The notes beneath the pieces are model-generated. The model did no database searches. It saw only the letters and a list, made by a program, of their open reading frames with translations, and was not told the DNA's origin. From Thermocrinis albus DSM 14484 (GTDB lineage: Bacteria; Aquificota; Aquificia; Aquificales; Aquificaceae), in contig NC_013894.1 of the NCBI RefSeq assembly GCF_000025605.1, positions 295,529-359,528 of the forward strand: a stretch of 64,000 bases of DNA, written 5' to 3'. Both the position numbers and the translations under genes were made by a program. Shown here piece by piece: positions 7,881-16,779 of this stretch (position 1 is its first letter; each line of letters starts with the position of its first letter).

Positions 7881-8853
7881 CGGAGAGGTATTCTATCACA
7901 AAACGCCTCAGAGTATCCTCTGGCTTTTTATAATAGACCTTCTCCCCAAAGTCCAACCAAAACAGTCCATCTATGAGTTTTCTAAGTTTTTCCTCACCGT
8001 TGATGGATATGTACTCTTTGTAGAGCTTTATCTGATAGGGATGCCTTACACCCAACTTTCTGAGAGTTTCATCCATATCTTTACCACCCGATAACCTGAC
8101 AGCGGTGTAAAGTAGGATAACCAGGTTAGCGAGAGACTTCTGTATCAAAAGAGGATGAACACCGTACCTGTAAAGGGTGTCTAAACTGACGAGAGCCTTC
8201 TCCACATTTCTCGTGAAGAAGGCTTCCAAGAAATCGAAGATGGATCCTTCACCACTGGGTACACACACTCTCCTTACATCCTCAAGGGTTATCCTCTTAC
8301 CGTAGAGGGTCAGTTTATCTACCTCTGTTTTCAACATCATAAGATTGTAGGAGAAAGCCTCCAGAAGGTAGTTTAGTGCATCTTCATCTATCTGTATCCC
8401 TTCTTTCTCAAAACGTCTTTTCACCAAGTCTTTAACCTTCTTAGAGTTCAGTTTCTTGGCTTCTATTACGTCCCCCACCTCTCCTATGGTTTGGTAAGGA
8501 GGTTTTTCCAACTGTCTTTTGTCCACTTTACCTACTACGAAGAACACCTTCTTCTTCTTAAGATTTCTTGCTATCCTCAAAACCAGTTTGGGATCCTTAA
8601 GCTTCTTAAGAACTTCCTCTCCGTTCTTCACCACCACTATCTCGTGAGACTTTCCTTCAAAGAGGTTGGTTTCACCTAGCTGGTTGAGAAAATCCTCCAG
8701 GGTAAGCTCGTCCCCCCAAAGAACACGTAGGGAGGCTATCCGAGATAGTTTTTCCAGGAAAGTTTTAACCAGATACTCCTCCTCCCCTATCACTAAGTTT
8801 ATGGGCTTTATTTTATCAATACTTATGTTTTTTTGATACTCCAGTATGTCCAT
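7816..8853 (-). CDS. holA: DNA polymerase III delta subunit
   Basis: This 345-residue HolA-family protein is the delta subunit of the clamp loader, which opens the beta sliding clamp during replication. The N-terminal domain includes [17 protein letters not shown]. The AAA-like fold lacks a Walker A motif, as usual for delta. A helical C-terminal collar domain follows. The ATG overlaps the rho stop codon by one base (TGATG), indicating coupled translation. Its last 65 bp overlap the start of hisB. Confidence 0.9.
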   Translation of the reverse strand: MDILEYQKNISIDKIKPINLVIGEEEYLVKTFLEKLSRIASLRVLWGDELTLEDFLNQLGETNLFEGKSHEIVVVKNGEEVLKKLKDPKLVLRIARNLKKKKVFFVVGKVDKRQLEKPPYQTIGEVGDVIEAKKLNSKKVKDLVKRRFEKEGIQIDEDALNYLLEAFSYNLMMLKTEVDKLTLYGKRITLEDVRRVCVPSGEGSIFDFLEAFFTRNVEKALVSLDTLYRYGVHPLLIQKSLANLVILLYTAVRLSGGKDMDETLRKLGVRHPYQIKLYKEYISINGEEKLRKLIDGLFWLDFGEKVYYKKPEDTLRRFVIEYLSDAVVRVQEGDEGNQDMGEDQS

Positions 8854-10139
8854 CAGGAATGCATAGCCTTAAGGAACTCTCTGTTGTTTTTGAACTTCTT
8901 AAGTTTGTCCAGCAGAAACTCCATCGCCTCTATGTTGTCCATGGTGGCGAGGAACTTCCTGAGCACCCATATTCTCTGAAGCTCCCAATCTTCCAGCAAC
9001 AGCTCCTCTTTTCTGGTTCCCGATTTCTCTATGTTGATGGCGGGGAATATTCTACGTTCCATCAAACGCCTGTCTAAGTGTATCTCCATATTTCCAGTAC
9101 CTTTAAACTCTTCGTATATAACATCGTCCATACGGGAACCTGTCTCTATCAAAGCTGTGGCTATTATGGTGAGGGAACCACCTTCTTCTATGTTCCTGGC
9201 AGCACCAAAGAACTTCTTGGGTCTCTGGAGAGCGGTTGCCTCTATACCACCCGTTAGTACACGACCTGTGGGTGGGGTGATGGCGTTGGCTGCCCTTCCG
9301 AAACGTGTCATAGAGTCCAAAAGTATCACCACGTCTTTCTGTAGTTCCACCATTCTCTTGGCTTTCTCTACCACCAACTCTGCCACCTGTACGTGTCTTT
9401 CCGGAGGTTCGTCAAAAGTGGATGCCACCACCTCCGCACCTTCCCCCACTATCCTACGCATCTCGGTAACTTCTTCCGGCCTTTCGTCTATGAGGAGTAT
9501 GATGAGATAAACCTCAGGATGGTTTTGGATGAGGGCTTTGGCTATCTTCTGAAGGAGTACCGTTTTACCGGCCTTCGGAGGTGCCACTATGAGGCCTCTC
9601 TGACCTTTACCTATGGGAGCTATAAGACTCACCACACGGGTTGACAGTTCGTCGGGTGTTGTCTCCAGTTGGAACCGTTCGGTGGGATGGAAGGGTGTCA
9701 GTTTTTCAAAGATGGGACGAGATTTTAAAACATCTGGATCAGGAGGAAGTCCGCTAACGGACTCTATTCTTATGAGAGCCTGGTACTTTTCCCTCTCCTG
9801 AGGAGGGCGTGCGTACCCCACTATGGTATCCCCTGTTCTGAGGCCAAACTTCTTTATCTGGGAGGGAGCTACGTATACGTCGGTGTTACTGGGCATGTAG
9901 TTGTTCTCCGGGCTCCTGATGAAACCGTAACCTTCGGGGAGAATCTCCAAAACCCCCTTCACAAAGTTAAGACCCTCTTCCTTCGCCTGTGCCGCCAGTA
10001 TACTCTCTATAAGCTCCTCTTTGCGAAGTCCTGTAACCCTTTTGAGTTCAAATTCCCTCCCTATCTTCTGAAGTTCTGCAAGTGACATTTTTTTGAGTTC
10101 CTCAAAACTGTAAGTTTTCTTCTCTTGAACTTCCTGCAT
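8853..10139 (-). CDS. rho: transcription termination factor Rho
   Basis: Hexameric RNA-dependent helicase that ends transcription. Counted from the preferred ATG at 10139 it is 428 residues. The Rho N-terminal helical domain ([17 protein letters not shown]) is followed by the cold-shock-like RNA-binding domain ([16 protein letters not shown]) and the ATPase core with Walker A APPKAGKT, Walker [17 protein letters not shown] and Q-/R-loop elements. An in-frame GTG at 10172 would lie in the loop of a leader hairpin, so the ATG is preferred; AGGG at about 12 bases upstream is a weak ribosome site. The mRNA leader contains the candidate structured RNA at 10153-10246. Confidence 0.96.
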   Translation of the reverse strand: MQEVQEKKTYSFEELKKMSLAELQKIGREFELKRVTGLRKEELIESILAAQAKEEGLNFVKGVLEILPEGYGFIRSPENNYMPSNTDVYVAPSQIKKFGLRTGDTIVGYARPPQEREKYQALIRIESVSGLPPDPDVLKSRPIFEKLTPFHPTERFQLETTPDELSTRVVSLIAPIGKGQRGLIVAPPKAGKTVLLQKIAKALIQNHPEVYLIILLIDERPEEVTEMRRIVGEGAEVVASTFDEPPERHVQVAELVVEKAKRMVELQKDVVILLDSMTRFGRAANAITPPTGRVLTGGIEATALQRPKKFFGAARNIEEGGSLTIIATALIETGSRMDDVIYEEFKGTGNMEIHLDRRLMERRIFPAINIEKSGTRKEELLLEDWELQRIWVLRKFLATMDNIEAMEFLLDKLKKFKNNREFLKAMHS

Positions 10140-10152
10140 GCTGAACCCTGAT

Positions 10153-10246
10153 ACCTGGGCCTTTATCCTCACACCCAGGTGCCGGGCTATTTATACCCCG
10201 CCTCAGAGGAGCGCCCACATACCCGGCAGGCGGCATTTGGACGCCC
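10153..10246 (-). promoter_or_regulatory. candidate structured leader RNA upstream of rho (copy A)
   Basis: Read on the minus strand, the 97-bp mnmE-rho gap contains three crossing stems. Stem c is GGGCGTCC (10246-10239) with GGGCGCTC, two G-U pairs. Stem b is CCGCCT with AGGCGG. Stem a is GCCGGGT with GCCCGGC (10187-10181). AAAT links c to b, and TATAAATA precedes the second strand of a. A fourth hairpin, ACCTGGG/CCCAGGT (10180-10174/10159-10153), follows, and the rho ATG is 13 bases later. The same architecture occurs at 24690-24776 and 62080-62166. TAAATA lies 8 bases before stem c and may be a -10. I do not recognise it as a known riboswitch. Confidence 0.65.
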
Positions 10247-10253
10247 TCACGCT

Positions 10254-11612
10254 TTATTTACCTATGCAAAAACTGGAGAAAATACTATCCAAAACATCCT
10301 CTGTGGTAACAGTACCGATCACCTCCTCAAGGTAGTGCACGGCTTCTCTAAGATAAAGCATGAGTATTTCCGGCGATATGTCCTGCTCCCTCAGTTGCTG
10401 ATAAACTAATTTTATCACCGAAAGGGAGTTTTGCAAGAGGTTGGCGTGCCTGGCAGATACGTAGATACTTCCTCCCTCCGCCGTGTAAAAACCAGCTCTT
10501 CTGAGGATCTCCTTCCTCAGATCCTCCAATCCATCCCCCGTCTTGGCACTTACCATAACAAACTCAGGGAAAGCCTTGGCTGTATCTTCGCACACCCCTA
10601 GATCCTTCTTGTTTAAAACCACTATGTGATCTTTATCTTTCACCATACTGTATATGGAAAGATCCTCCTCCTCCAGAGGTTTTGAACCATCCACCACCAG
10701 CAGAACTATGTGGGCACTACCCAGTTTCTCAATGCTCCTCTGCACACCCATCTGCTCTACAGGATCTGTAGTGGTCCTTATCCCCGCTGTGTCCACCAAG
10801 TTTATGGGAATTCCCCCGATGTTCCACTGCTCCTGTAAAAAGTCCCTGGTGGTACCGGGTATGTCGGTAACTATAGCTCTCTGAGATCCTAGAAGGGCGT
10901 TAAATAGAGAGGATTTTCCCACGTTGGGCTTGCCCACTATGGCCAGGTTTAGACCTTTTCTAAGAAAGTTACCTACACGTGCCGTGGCCAAAAGATCTTC
11001 CAGATCCTTTATCAAATCTTCAAGGCGCTTCAGTATCTCCTCCCTACTGAGGGTGGGAATGTCCTGTTCTGAGAACTCTATGTCTGCCTCCACGTAGGCG
11101 ATAAGCTCTAAAAGTTGGGAACGTATCCTCTCTATGCGATCCGAAAGCTCACCTCTCAGTTGACGCAGGGCACACCGGACAGCCAGCTCCGTCCTGGCAC
11201 CTATAAGGTCTGCCACAGCCTCAGCTTGTAGTAGATCCATCTTTCCGTTCAGGAAGGCCCTTCTGGTAAACTCACCAGGTTCCGCCAGTCTTATACCTGC
11301 CGACAGGAAAAGTTCCAAAGCTCTATGAAGAATAAGGGGATTACCGTGTAGGGAAAGTTCTATCATATCTTCTCCTGTGTAACTTTTGGGAGAGGGATAG
11401 AAGACCAGTATACCTTCGTCTATCTCCCTACCCTCTTCGTCCACAAGGGTCACCAGATGGGCATACCTAGGTTTTACAGCACCCTTCAGCTTTAGAAAGG
11501 GTTTAATCTTTTCCAGCACACCTTTACCAGACAGGCGTAGGACACCTATGGCACTCTCACCGTAGGGGGTCGCAAGAGCCACTATCGGTTCTCTTTGACG
11601 TATCATGAGCAT
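10254..11612 (-). CDS. mnmE: tRNA uridine-5-carboxymethylaminomethyl GTPase MnmE
   Basis: Works with MnmG to modify U34 in the wobble position of several tRNAs. The N-terminal folate-binding domain starts REPIVALATPYGESAIGVLRLSG. The GTPase G1 motif is GKPNVGKSS, G3 is DTAG and G4 is NKKD. The protein ends in the family hallmark FCIGK, whose Cys is catalytic. Two close ATGs, at 11612 and 11606, are possible; the second gives MIRQREPIVAL. It heads a minus-strand operon with rho, holA and hisB, although rho appears to have its own leader. The divergent cytochrome gene starts only 14-20 bp away. Confidence 0.95.
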   Translation of the reverse strand: MLMIRQREPIVALATPYGESAIGVLRLSGKGVLEKIKPFLKLKGAVKPRYAHLVTLVDEEGREIDEGILVFYPSPKSYTGEDMIELSLHGNPLILHRALELFLSAGIRLAEPGEFTRRAFLNGKMDLLQAEAVADLIGARTELAVRCALRQLRGELSDRIERIRSQLLELIAYVEADIEFSEQDIPTLSREEILKRLEDLIKDLEDLLATARVGNFLRKGLNLAIVGKPNVGKSSLFNALLGSQRAIVTDIPGTTRDFLQEQWNIGGIPINLVDTAGIRTTTDPVEQMGVQRSIEKLGSAHIVLLVVDGSKPLEEEDLSIYSMVKDKDHIVVLNKKDLGVCEDTAKAFPEFVMVSAKTGDGLEDLRKEILRRAGFYTAEGGSIYVSARHANLLQNSLSVIKLVYQQLREQDISPEILMLYLREAVHYLEEVIGTVTTEDVLDSIFSSFCIGK

Positions 11613-11625
11613 ATAATTTAATGGC
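11607..11625. promoter_or_regulatory. compact divergent promoter, mnmE / diheme cytochrome
   Basis: The divergent start codons are separated by 13 or 19 bp of AT-rich sequence. On the plus strand TATAAT (11612-11617) ends 8 bp before the cytochrome ATG. On the minus strand TAAATT ends 6 bp before the ATG at 11606. Both transcripts would be leaderless or nearly so. Confidence 0.45.
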
Positions 11626-12585
11626 ATGAGGAAGTTGGTGATATTCATCGGACCTCTGGCGGTAGCTTTTGCACAAAATGTAGCAATAGATCCTCCCTTT
11701 GCCGATAGGGTGTTTCCCTACATCACCTACAGTGAGGTGTGGAAAGGTACTCCTGCCTCTCTGAAGGATGTGGCTGTCCCCAACCTTCTCATCGTCTATG
11801 GCGTTAGGGAGGATCCTCAGGTGGTAGCCCAGGCAGGCAAGATAGCCTTCTATCTGGGACAGTGGACCGACGATATCGGCTTTGGTGTAGAGGAAGTAAA
11901 AGAGTCCCGGATACCACCCCTTTTGGTGAGCGATCTGCAGCTCAGAGAAATCCCCTGGAAGAACATAATAGTGGTTGGTACCAACAATGATGTGGTAAAG
12001 AGTTTGGGAATCACCTTTTCCGGACCCACCATAAAGGTGGTGGATAAGGACGGTAAAAAGATAATGGTAGTAGGTGGTAGAAATGAAAAGGAGGTGATAC
12101 AAGCAGCCAGGTACCTGTCTGATGTGCGCCTAAACTTCAAGGCCGGTGCTTACAAAACCTTCTTCTCCTTCGTGACTTTAAGAGGTCTTTTGGAGAAAGG
12201 AGAGTGGGAGAGCGCCCTAAGACTCATAAAGAGTCCTCAAGGCGTCTCTGCCTGTGGTAAGAACATGTCTTTGGCAGCTCCCATGGTGGCATCCTGGTCC
12301 GATGAGGTGAAGAGTGTGGTCCAAAAGAGAAACAGTATCCTCTACAAGGATCTTCCGGAGGCCATAGAGAAGAGGGACAGAAAGAAAGCGGTATCCCTTT
12401 GGAAAGAGGCTATGGTAACCTGTTACCAGTGTCACCAAGGGGAAGGCATCCCCCAGATGAGGAAGTTCGTACCCTTAGAGTCCATTCACGCCAAACACCA
12501 ACGTATAGCGGAGAGCTTTGGTCTCTCTTGTATCAACTGTCATGCGGGTCCTACCAGTAAGAGGGGTTACAGTAGCGCTCCTTAG
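11626..12585 (+). CDS. exported diheme c-type cytochrome with N-terminal domain of unknown function
   Basis: This 319-residue protein has an N-terminal signal peptide (about 1-16, ending AFAQ). Two haem c motifs lie near the C-terminus: CYQCH (about 264-268) and CINCH (about 303-307), with further His residues (IHAKHQ) that could serve as distal ligands. The first 200 residues hold no haem motif but include an alpha/beta segment (IIVVGTNNDVVKSLG, then IMVVGGRNEKEVIQAARYL) that I cannot assign. It would act in the periplasm as an electron carrier or haem sensor; the partner is unknown. Its 3' end overlaps a DUF1461 membrane protein gene, suggesting a shared transcript. Confidence 0.75.
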   Translation: MRKLVIFIGPLAVAFAQNVAIDPPFADRVFPYITYSEVWKGTPASLKDVAVPNLLIVYGVREDPQVVAQAGKIAFYLGQWTDDIGFGVEEVKESRIPPLLVSDLQLREIPWKNIIVVGTNNDVVKSLGITFSGPTIKVVDKDGKKIMVVGGRNEKEVIQAARYLSDVRLNFKAGAYKTFFSFVTLRGLLEKGEWESALRLIKSPQGVSACGKNMSLAAPMVASWSDEVKSVVQKRNSILYKDLPEAIEKRDRKKAVSLWKEAMVTCYQCHQGEGIPQMRKFVPLESIHAKHQRIAESFGLSCINCHAGPTSKRGYSSAP

Positions 12586-13186
12586 TGTTCTGCTCCCCTT
12601 CTTGCTGGTGATGGGGACGGTGAAGCTTGCCTTTACCGAGAGTTTTGTGAAGTTGGTGTACGCGGTGGGAGATCTCCCACCAGACAGATGGGGCATGGAC
12701 GATGCCACACGCTTACGTATAGCTCTGCTGGGTCTCAGGGCTGTCCTCTCTGAAGAGGGAATGGAGGAGTTTATAAAGTCCGGACTCTTCAACGAGAGGG
12801 AGATAAAACATATGAAAGATGTCCAGAAAGTACTATCTTACCTCACCAAAGCCTTTTATGGGATACTCCCTCTGTGGGTTGTGGGGGTGGTAAGTCTAAG
12901 AGATAAAAGGAGGATAGGGGGCGTGTTTCTAATAGGTGGTTTCTTAGGTCTGCTGTTGGTCCTTCTCTCCCTTCTTTTGTCCTTTCTGAACTACGATGCC
13001 CTCTTTGAGAAGTTCCACAATATAGTTTTCGATCCTTACTCGTGGCGTTTCTTTGACCAAGATACTCTACTGAGGGTTTATCCTATGAGATTTTGGTTCG
13101 TATCCACCCTACTGGCAGGAATCCTTATGTTGATACTGTCCTCAGTCTCCCTGCTGGTGGGTCTCCTTTTGAGAAAATCCCGTTAG
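12542..13186 (+). CDS. DUF1461 (TIGR01906-type) integral membrane protein
   Basis: This protein of about 214 residues, counted from ATG 12542 (another ATG at 12518 is in frame), has four hydrophobic segments: one N-terminal, two central and one C-terminal. Between the first two lies a soluble loop with EIKHMKDVQKVL, matching the conserved HMxDV of the DUF1461 family. Function is not established for the family. The start lies inside the 3' end of the diheme cytochrome gene, so translation is probably coupled. Its last 45 bp overlap the 3' end of the convergent GGDEF/EAL gene. Confidence 0.7.
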   Translation: MRVLPVRGVTVALLSVLLPFLLVMGTVKLAFTESFVKLVYAVGDLPPDRWGMDDATRLRIALLGLRAVLSEEGMEEFIKSGLFNEREIKHMKDVQKVLSYLTKAFYGILPLWVVGVVSLRDKRRIGGVFLIGGFLGLLLVLLSLLLSFLNYDALFEKFHNIVFDPYSWRFFDQDTLLRVYPMRFWFVSTLLAGILMLILSSVSLLVGLLLRKSR

Positions 13187-15988
13187 TGGCGTAGGTTTTC
13201 CTAAATAGAAACCCTGTCCGTAGTCTACACCTAACTGTGACATCACGCGTAGTATCTCTTCGTTTTCCACAAACTCTGCCAACGTCTTTATACCCAACCT
13301 CTTGGCCATATTTACTACAGCTTCCACAAAGATCCTATCCACAGGGGATACAACAGCACTCTTCACAAACTCCCCATCTATCTTTATGTAGTCCACTGGG
13401 ATAAACTTCAGATAGTAGAAGGAGGAGTAACCAGAACCAAAGTCATCTATGGCAAAAGAAAAACCTTTGGATCTCAGAGAGTTTACAAACTCTACTACAC
13501 TTATCATATTTCCCACCGCCTCCCTCTCTGTTATCTCCAGAACTACCCTATGGGTGGGTACTCTGTACTTTTCACATAAGGACGTAAGAAGCTCTGTGAA
13601 CTTAGGTGTAGCGTTTCTGAGCTCTAAGTTTATAAACAACAGAGGTTCACCTTCCAGCGTATGGTACCCCTCCAGAACCTTTTCTATAAGGAGTACGTCC
13701 AGTTGGGGCATTACTCCCAGTTTTTCTGCCACCTCCACAAACTGCCCCGCCGTTAGAATCTGGCCATCTACCTCAAGGCGCATGAGAACCTCGTAACCTA
13801 ACACCTTCATATCTTTGAGCTCCACTATGGGCTGTAGGTAAGGTATAACAGCATCTTTCTCTAAGGCTTGCATCAGGATACGTTCCATTCTGTAAAAGAC
13901 ATATAACCTTTCCCTTTCCTCCTCTCCCAGCACCCAGATTCCACCTTTGCCCTCCCTTTTAAGCTTCCCCATGGCCAGCTCACCAATGTGTATCATCTCC
14001 TCAGGTTTATCCGCGTCCTCCGGATAAGTGAGTATCACCATACTTACACTCACCCTGGCCACCACACCGGGCTGAGGCTCCCATCCCCATGCTTCTATCT
14101 CCTTCCTTATCCTTTCAGCCACTATCTTCGCCACCTTTTTAGGGGTGTTAGGTAAAAGGATAGCAAACTCGTCTCCTCCCACCCTACCCACCGTGTCCCA
14201 CCTCCTTACGCTTCTTCGTAGGACGCTGGCCATACCATTCAGTAGTAGATCCCCAGCAGAAAAACCGTAGGTATCGTTTATAACTTTGAGGTTGTCTATG
14301 TCTATCAGTATGATGGAGAAGATGTCATGCTTGGTGGCCTTTTGTAACTCCTTTTCAAAACTGACCCTGTTGAGAAGAGCGGTTAAAGGATCGTACTGGG
14401 AGAGAAACTTTACACTCAGCTGAGCCTTTTGGAGATCTTCTATCGCTTTCATCAATCTAACTACGTGGAAAAGCTGGTGGAAAACTGTCCGGAGGAACAT
14501 AAGCTGATCACTGTCAAAAACTCCGCCTTTTCTGAAGGCTAACACACCCACCACCAAATGCCCATACTCCCCCTTAGCGTATATGAACCCTTCTTCCACA
14601 CCGTAAGAACTATCCTTTTCCAATACCCGGCTCACATAACCGGATACTGGAAGATCACCCAGTTTTCCCAAAAAGCCGGACGAAAAGGTCAGCTTGTCGG
14701 TAGTGTCGGAATTTTTGTTGTACATAAAGAACAGACTACCGTCTAGATGAAGGATCTGATCAATTTTGTTGAGAACTTGCCGGGAGAATGTCTCTATGTT
14801 GTTGTAGGCTTCTGCTACGTACTGGGACGTTTCCAGCAGAAGTTTCATTTTACTGAGTTCTTTGTGAAGCTCTAAAGTGTAAAGACCATAGCTAACTATC
14901 AAGTTCTCTACGTTTAGCACGTGCAACCTCTCTATGGGATTTTCCAACTTCCCTGCCAGAAGGCTTATGACCCAGTACCTTCCCCGATACAGTTCCACAT
15001 GAAATCCTTTCCAGCTCTTCTCCGTGTAAAACTTCTCCCACTGGGAGGGTGGACTGGAAGGTTCGTAGGCGTAAGCGTGTATCTTCAGTTGGTTGTCTCT
15101 TTTATCGTAAACCCACACCTCCCTCACAAGACCCTTTGCAAAAGCCTCTTCCAGCTTCATGTAAACCACATGATCCTTCACCTCTGGTTTAAGGTAAGAG
15201 AGAACTGAGAGAATTTTCCCACTAAGTTGCACCACAAGATGTGCCCTGTGGCGTAGACCTACCACCAACAAAGACCACACGAGAAATAGATAAGAGACCA
15301 AGAGAAAACCACTACACACCACGAGGGTTAAGTCGGTGAATCTAACGGCGGTAGAACTCAGCAAAAACCCCAGAGACAGGTAAAGTAAAGAGAGGCGCAA
15401 AAACCCTTCACTACCTATACTTCTCCACAGAAGGAGGGATGCTCCTGCCAACGCTACCTGGAAAACTTCTCTGTACCATGGGAACCCTTCCCCTTCCAGC
15501 CACATGGGAGGTAGCCACGGGTAGTAAAGGACCACGAGAGCAGAGAAGAGAGAGGAAAGAAAGGTGCTGAAAAGAAAGACCACTCTGGTGGTGGAAGTTT
15601 TCCATCTCCTACCCAGAAGGAAGCCTATGTAAAGGGCTGTCAGAAGAAACAGGTGGGATAAGGAAAAGAGATAAGCCACTTTATCTCTGGTGTTAGGTGT
15701 GATGAAGGAGGGGAAGAAGACAAAAGACAAGATGTGAAGAGCGTTGGGTATAAGGGCGGGTATCATGAAGAGGCCCGTGAGATAAAGCCTCCTACACACC
15801 AAGCCCCTGCCCAGTATCAGCACCGTTAGAGAGAAGAAGAGAAGAGTGAAGAAGGCGGTTATACGCAGAAGCGCTGTGAGATAGCCGAAGGTGGTCATAT
15901 CTATGTGAATGGTATCCCTCACCGCCAAGGTGGAGAAGAACACCAAAAGACCCAAACCTGCCAAAAAGATCTCAGAGTATGTCCTCAT
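13142..15988 (-). CDS. membrane-bound GGDEF-EAL cyclic-di-GMP signalling protein
   Basis: This 948-residue protein starts with about eight hydrophobic helices (1-240), a membrane sensor region resembling MASE/7TM modules. A GAF-like region follows (about 370-520), then a diguanylate cyclase domain with an intact GGDEF (about 602) and an RRWD inhibitory I-site five residues before it. The C-terminal phosphodiesterase domain has EVL instead of EAL (about 732) but keeps the family NxE, ITE, DDFGSGYSS, KIDG and QGFYLGKP motifs. It could therefore make, degrade, or both make and degrade c-di-GMP. The gene overlaps the start-proximal SDR gene by 17 bp and DUF1461 at the 3' end by 45 bp. Confidence 0.9.
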   Translation of the reverse strand: MRTYSEIFLAGLGLLVFFSTLAVRDTIHIDMTTFGYLTALLRITAFFTLLFFSLTVLILGRGLVCRRLYLTGLFMIPALIPNALHILSFVFFPSFITPNTRDKVAYLFSLSHLFLLTALYIGFLLGRRWKTSTTRVVFLFSTFLSSLFSALVVLYYPWLPPMWLEGEGFPWYREVFQVALAGASLLLWRSIGSEGFLRLSLLYLSLGFLLSSTAVRFTDLTLVVCSGFLLVSYLFLVWSLLVVGLRHRAHLVVQLSGKILSVLSYLKPEVKDHVVYMKLEEAFAKGLVREVWVYDKRDNQLKIHAYAYEPSSPPSQWEKFYTEKSWKGFHVELYRGRYWVISLLAGKLENPIERLHVLNVENLIVSYGLYTLELHKELSKMKLLLETSQYVAEAYNNIETFSRQVLNKIDQILHLDGSLFFMYNKNSDTTDKLTFSSGFLGKLGDLPVSGYVSRVLEKDSSYGVEEGFIYAKGEYGHLVVGVLAFRKGGVFDSDQLMFLRTVFHQLFHVVRLMKAIEDLQKAQLSVKFLSQYDPLTALLNRVSFEKELQKATKHDIFSIILIDIDNLKVINDTYGFSAGDLLLNGMASVLRRSVRRWDTVGRVGGDEFAILLPNTPKKVAKIVAERIRKEIEAWGWEPQPGVVARVSVSMVILTYPEDADKPEEMIHIGELAMGKLKREGKGGIWVLGEEERERLYVFYRMERILMQALEKDAVIPYLQPIVELKDMKVLGYEVLMRLEVDGQILTAGQFVEVAEKLGVMPQLDVLLIEKVLEGYHTLEGEPLLFINLELRNATPKFTELLTSLCEKYRVPTHRVVLEITEREAVGNMISVVEFVNSLRSKGFSFAIDDFGSGYSSFYYLKFIPVDYIKIDGEFVKSAVVSPVDRIFVEAVVNMAKRLGIKTLAEFVENEEILRVMSQLGVDYGQGFYLGKPTPLTGFSQKETHQQGD

Positions 15989-16673
15989 AGTCCAAGGAAA
16001 CTGAAGAAGGTCTTAGCTTTATAAGACGGAGCACGGCTCGCGCCACCTCCTCGGGAGACTTTAGCCTCGTGGGATCCTCCTGAGGGTAAGCCTGTGCTCT
16101 CATAGTGGTGCGGGTGGCACCTGGATTGAAGGCGTATACCCTTATGTCTCTTTCTCTCAGCTCCTCTGCCAGTAAGAGGGAGAAACCTTCTGTACCGAAC
16201 TTGGAAACAGCGTAAGCACCCCACGTTGGTGCAGGGCGCTTCCCCACTCCCGAGGACATGTTTATGATGAAACCACCTCTCTCCATATAGGGTATGAAGT
16301 ACTTGGTTACAAAAAACATACCGTTAAGGTTAACTCGTAGAACCTCCTCCCACACATCTTCCGGATAACCCTCTATCTTCTCCCTCACACCCAACACTCC
16401 TGCGTTGTTTACCAAAACATCCACTTTTCCGAGAAAAGAGACACAGTGGTTTACAAAACTCTTCACCGAGTCCCTATCCTTCACATCACAGGGCATAGCA
16501 AAAAGATTTATCGGATCTCCCAGCTCTCTTTTTAGTACGAGAAGACCCTCTTGGTGGCGCGCGCAGGTACACACCCTGTAGTTCTCTTTCAGAAAGGCCT
16601 CCACTATGGCTCTACCTATCCCTCTACTTCCCCCTGTCACTACAGCACGCACAAAAAAAGTATATCTTGACAT
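15972..16673 (-). CDS. short-chain dehydrogenase/reductase
   Basis: This classical SDR of up to 233 residues has the NAD(P)-binding TGGSRGIG near the N-terminus, NNAG (about 90), an active-site Ser in INMSSGVGK and YAVSK (about 154) as the catalytic Tyr/Lys pair. Substrate unknown. Two starts are plausible: ATG at 16673, or GTG at 16652, which removes seven untypical residues and lies 7 bases after a TATACT that could be a -10. It overlaps the GGDEF/EAL gene by 17 bp, so the two are likely co-expressed. Confidence 0.85.
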   Translation of the reverse strand: MSRYTFFVRAVVTGGSRGIGRAIVEAFLKENYRVCTCARHQEGLLVLKRELGDPINLFAMPCDVKDRDSVKSFVNHCVSFLGKVDVLVNNAGVLGVREKIEGYPEDVWEEVLRVNLNGMFFVTKYFIPYMERGGFIINMSSGVGKRPAPTWGAYAVSKFGTEGFSLLLAEELRERDIRVYAFNPGATRTTMRAQAYPQEDPTRLKSPEEVARAVLRLIKLRPSSVSLDYEDIL

Positions 16674-16688
16674 CCTCAGAAACCGGAA

Positions 16689-16779
16689 TATAATGTTTTA
16701 ATGTGGAAGGGTGAGAAACTCCCTCCCCCTCCCTCCCCTAATTTGTTTGCCCCTCCGCCAGGAGGGGCCTTTCTAAAAG
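16689..16779 (+). promoter_or_regulatory. sfsA promoter and C-rich hairpin leader
   Basis: TATAAT at 16689-16694 would start an approximately 80-nt leader. An almost pure C/T tract (16721-16738; four C-runs separated by single T) is followed by a GC hairpin: GCCCCTCC (16749-16756) pairs with GGAGGGGC (16761-16768), then CTTTCT. The hairpin contains the only good ribosome site (GGAGGGG), 12 bases before the sfsA ATG. The C-rich, G-poor tract resembles a Rho loading site. The opposite strand has a compact G-quadruplex pattern. The layout suggests attenuation or translational control (inference). Confidence 0.5.

Noticed and set aside
8853-8856. Frameshift between rho and holA
   Set aside because: The one-base TGATG overlap is ordinary translational coupling and both proteins are complete.
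10153-10246. Known pseudoknot riboswitch or ribozyme (preQ1, fluoride, ZTP, SAH, twister)
   Set aside because: I compared remembered consensus features (for example the ZTP CCGCCUGGGC and twister core); some short strings are similar, but the order of strands does not match. A database search would be decisive.
10173-10253. Rho-independent terminator between mnmE and rho
   Set aside because: The GC-rich stems lack a T-run, cross each other, and recur with the same layout at two other loci, so a leader RNA explains the region better.
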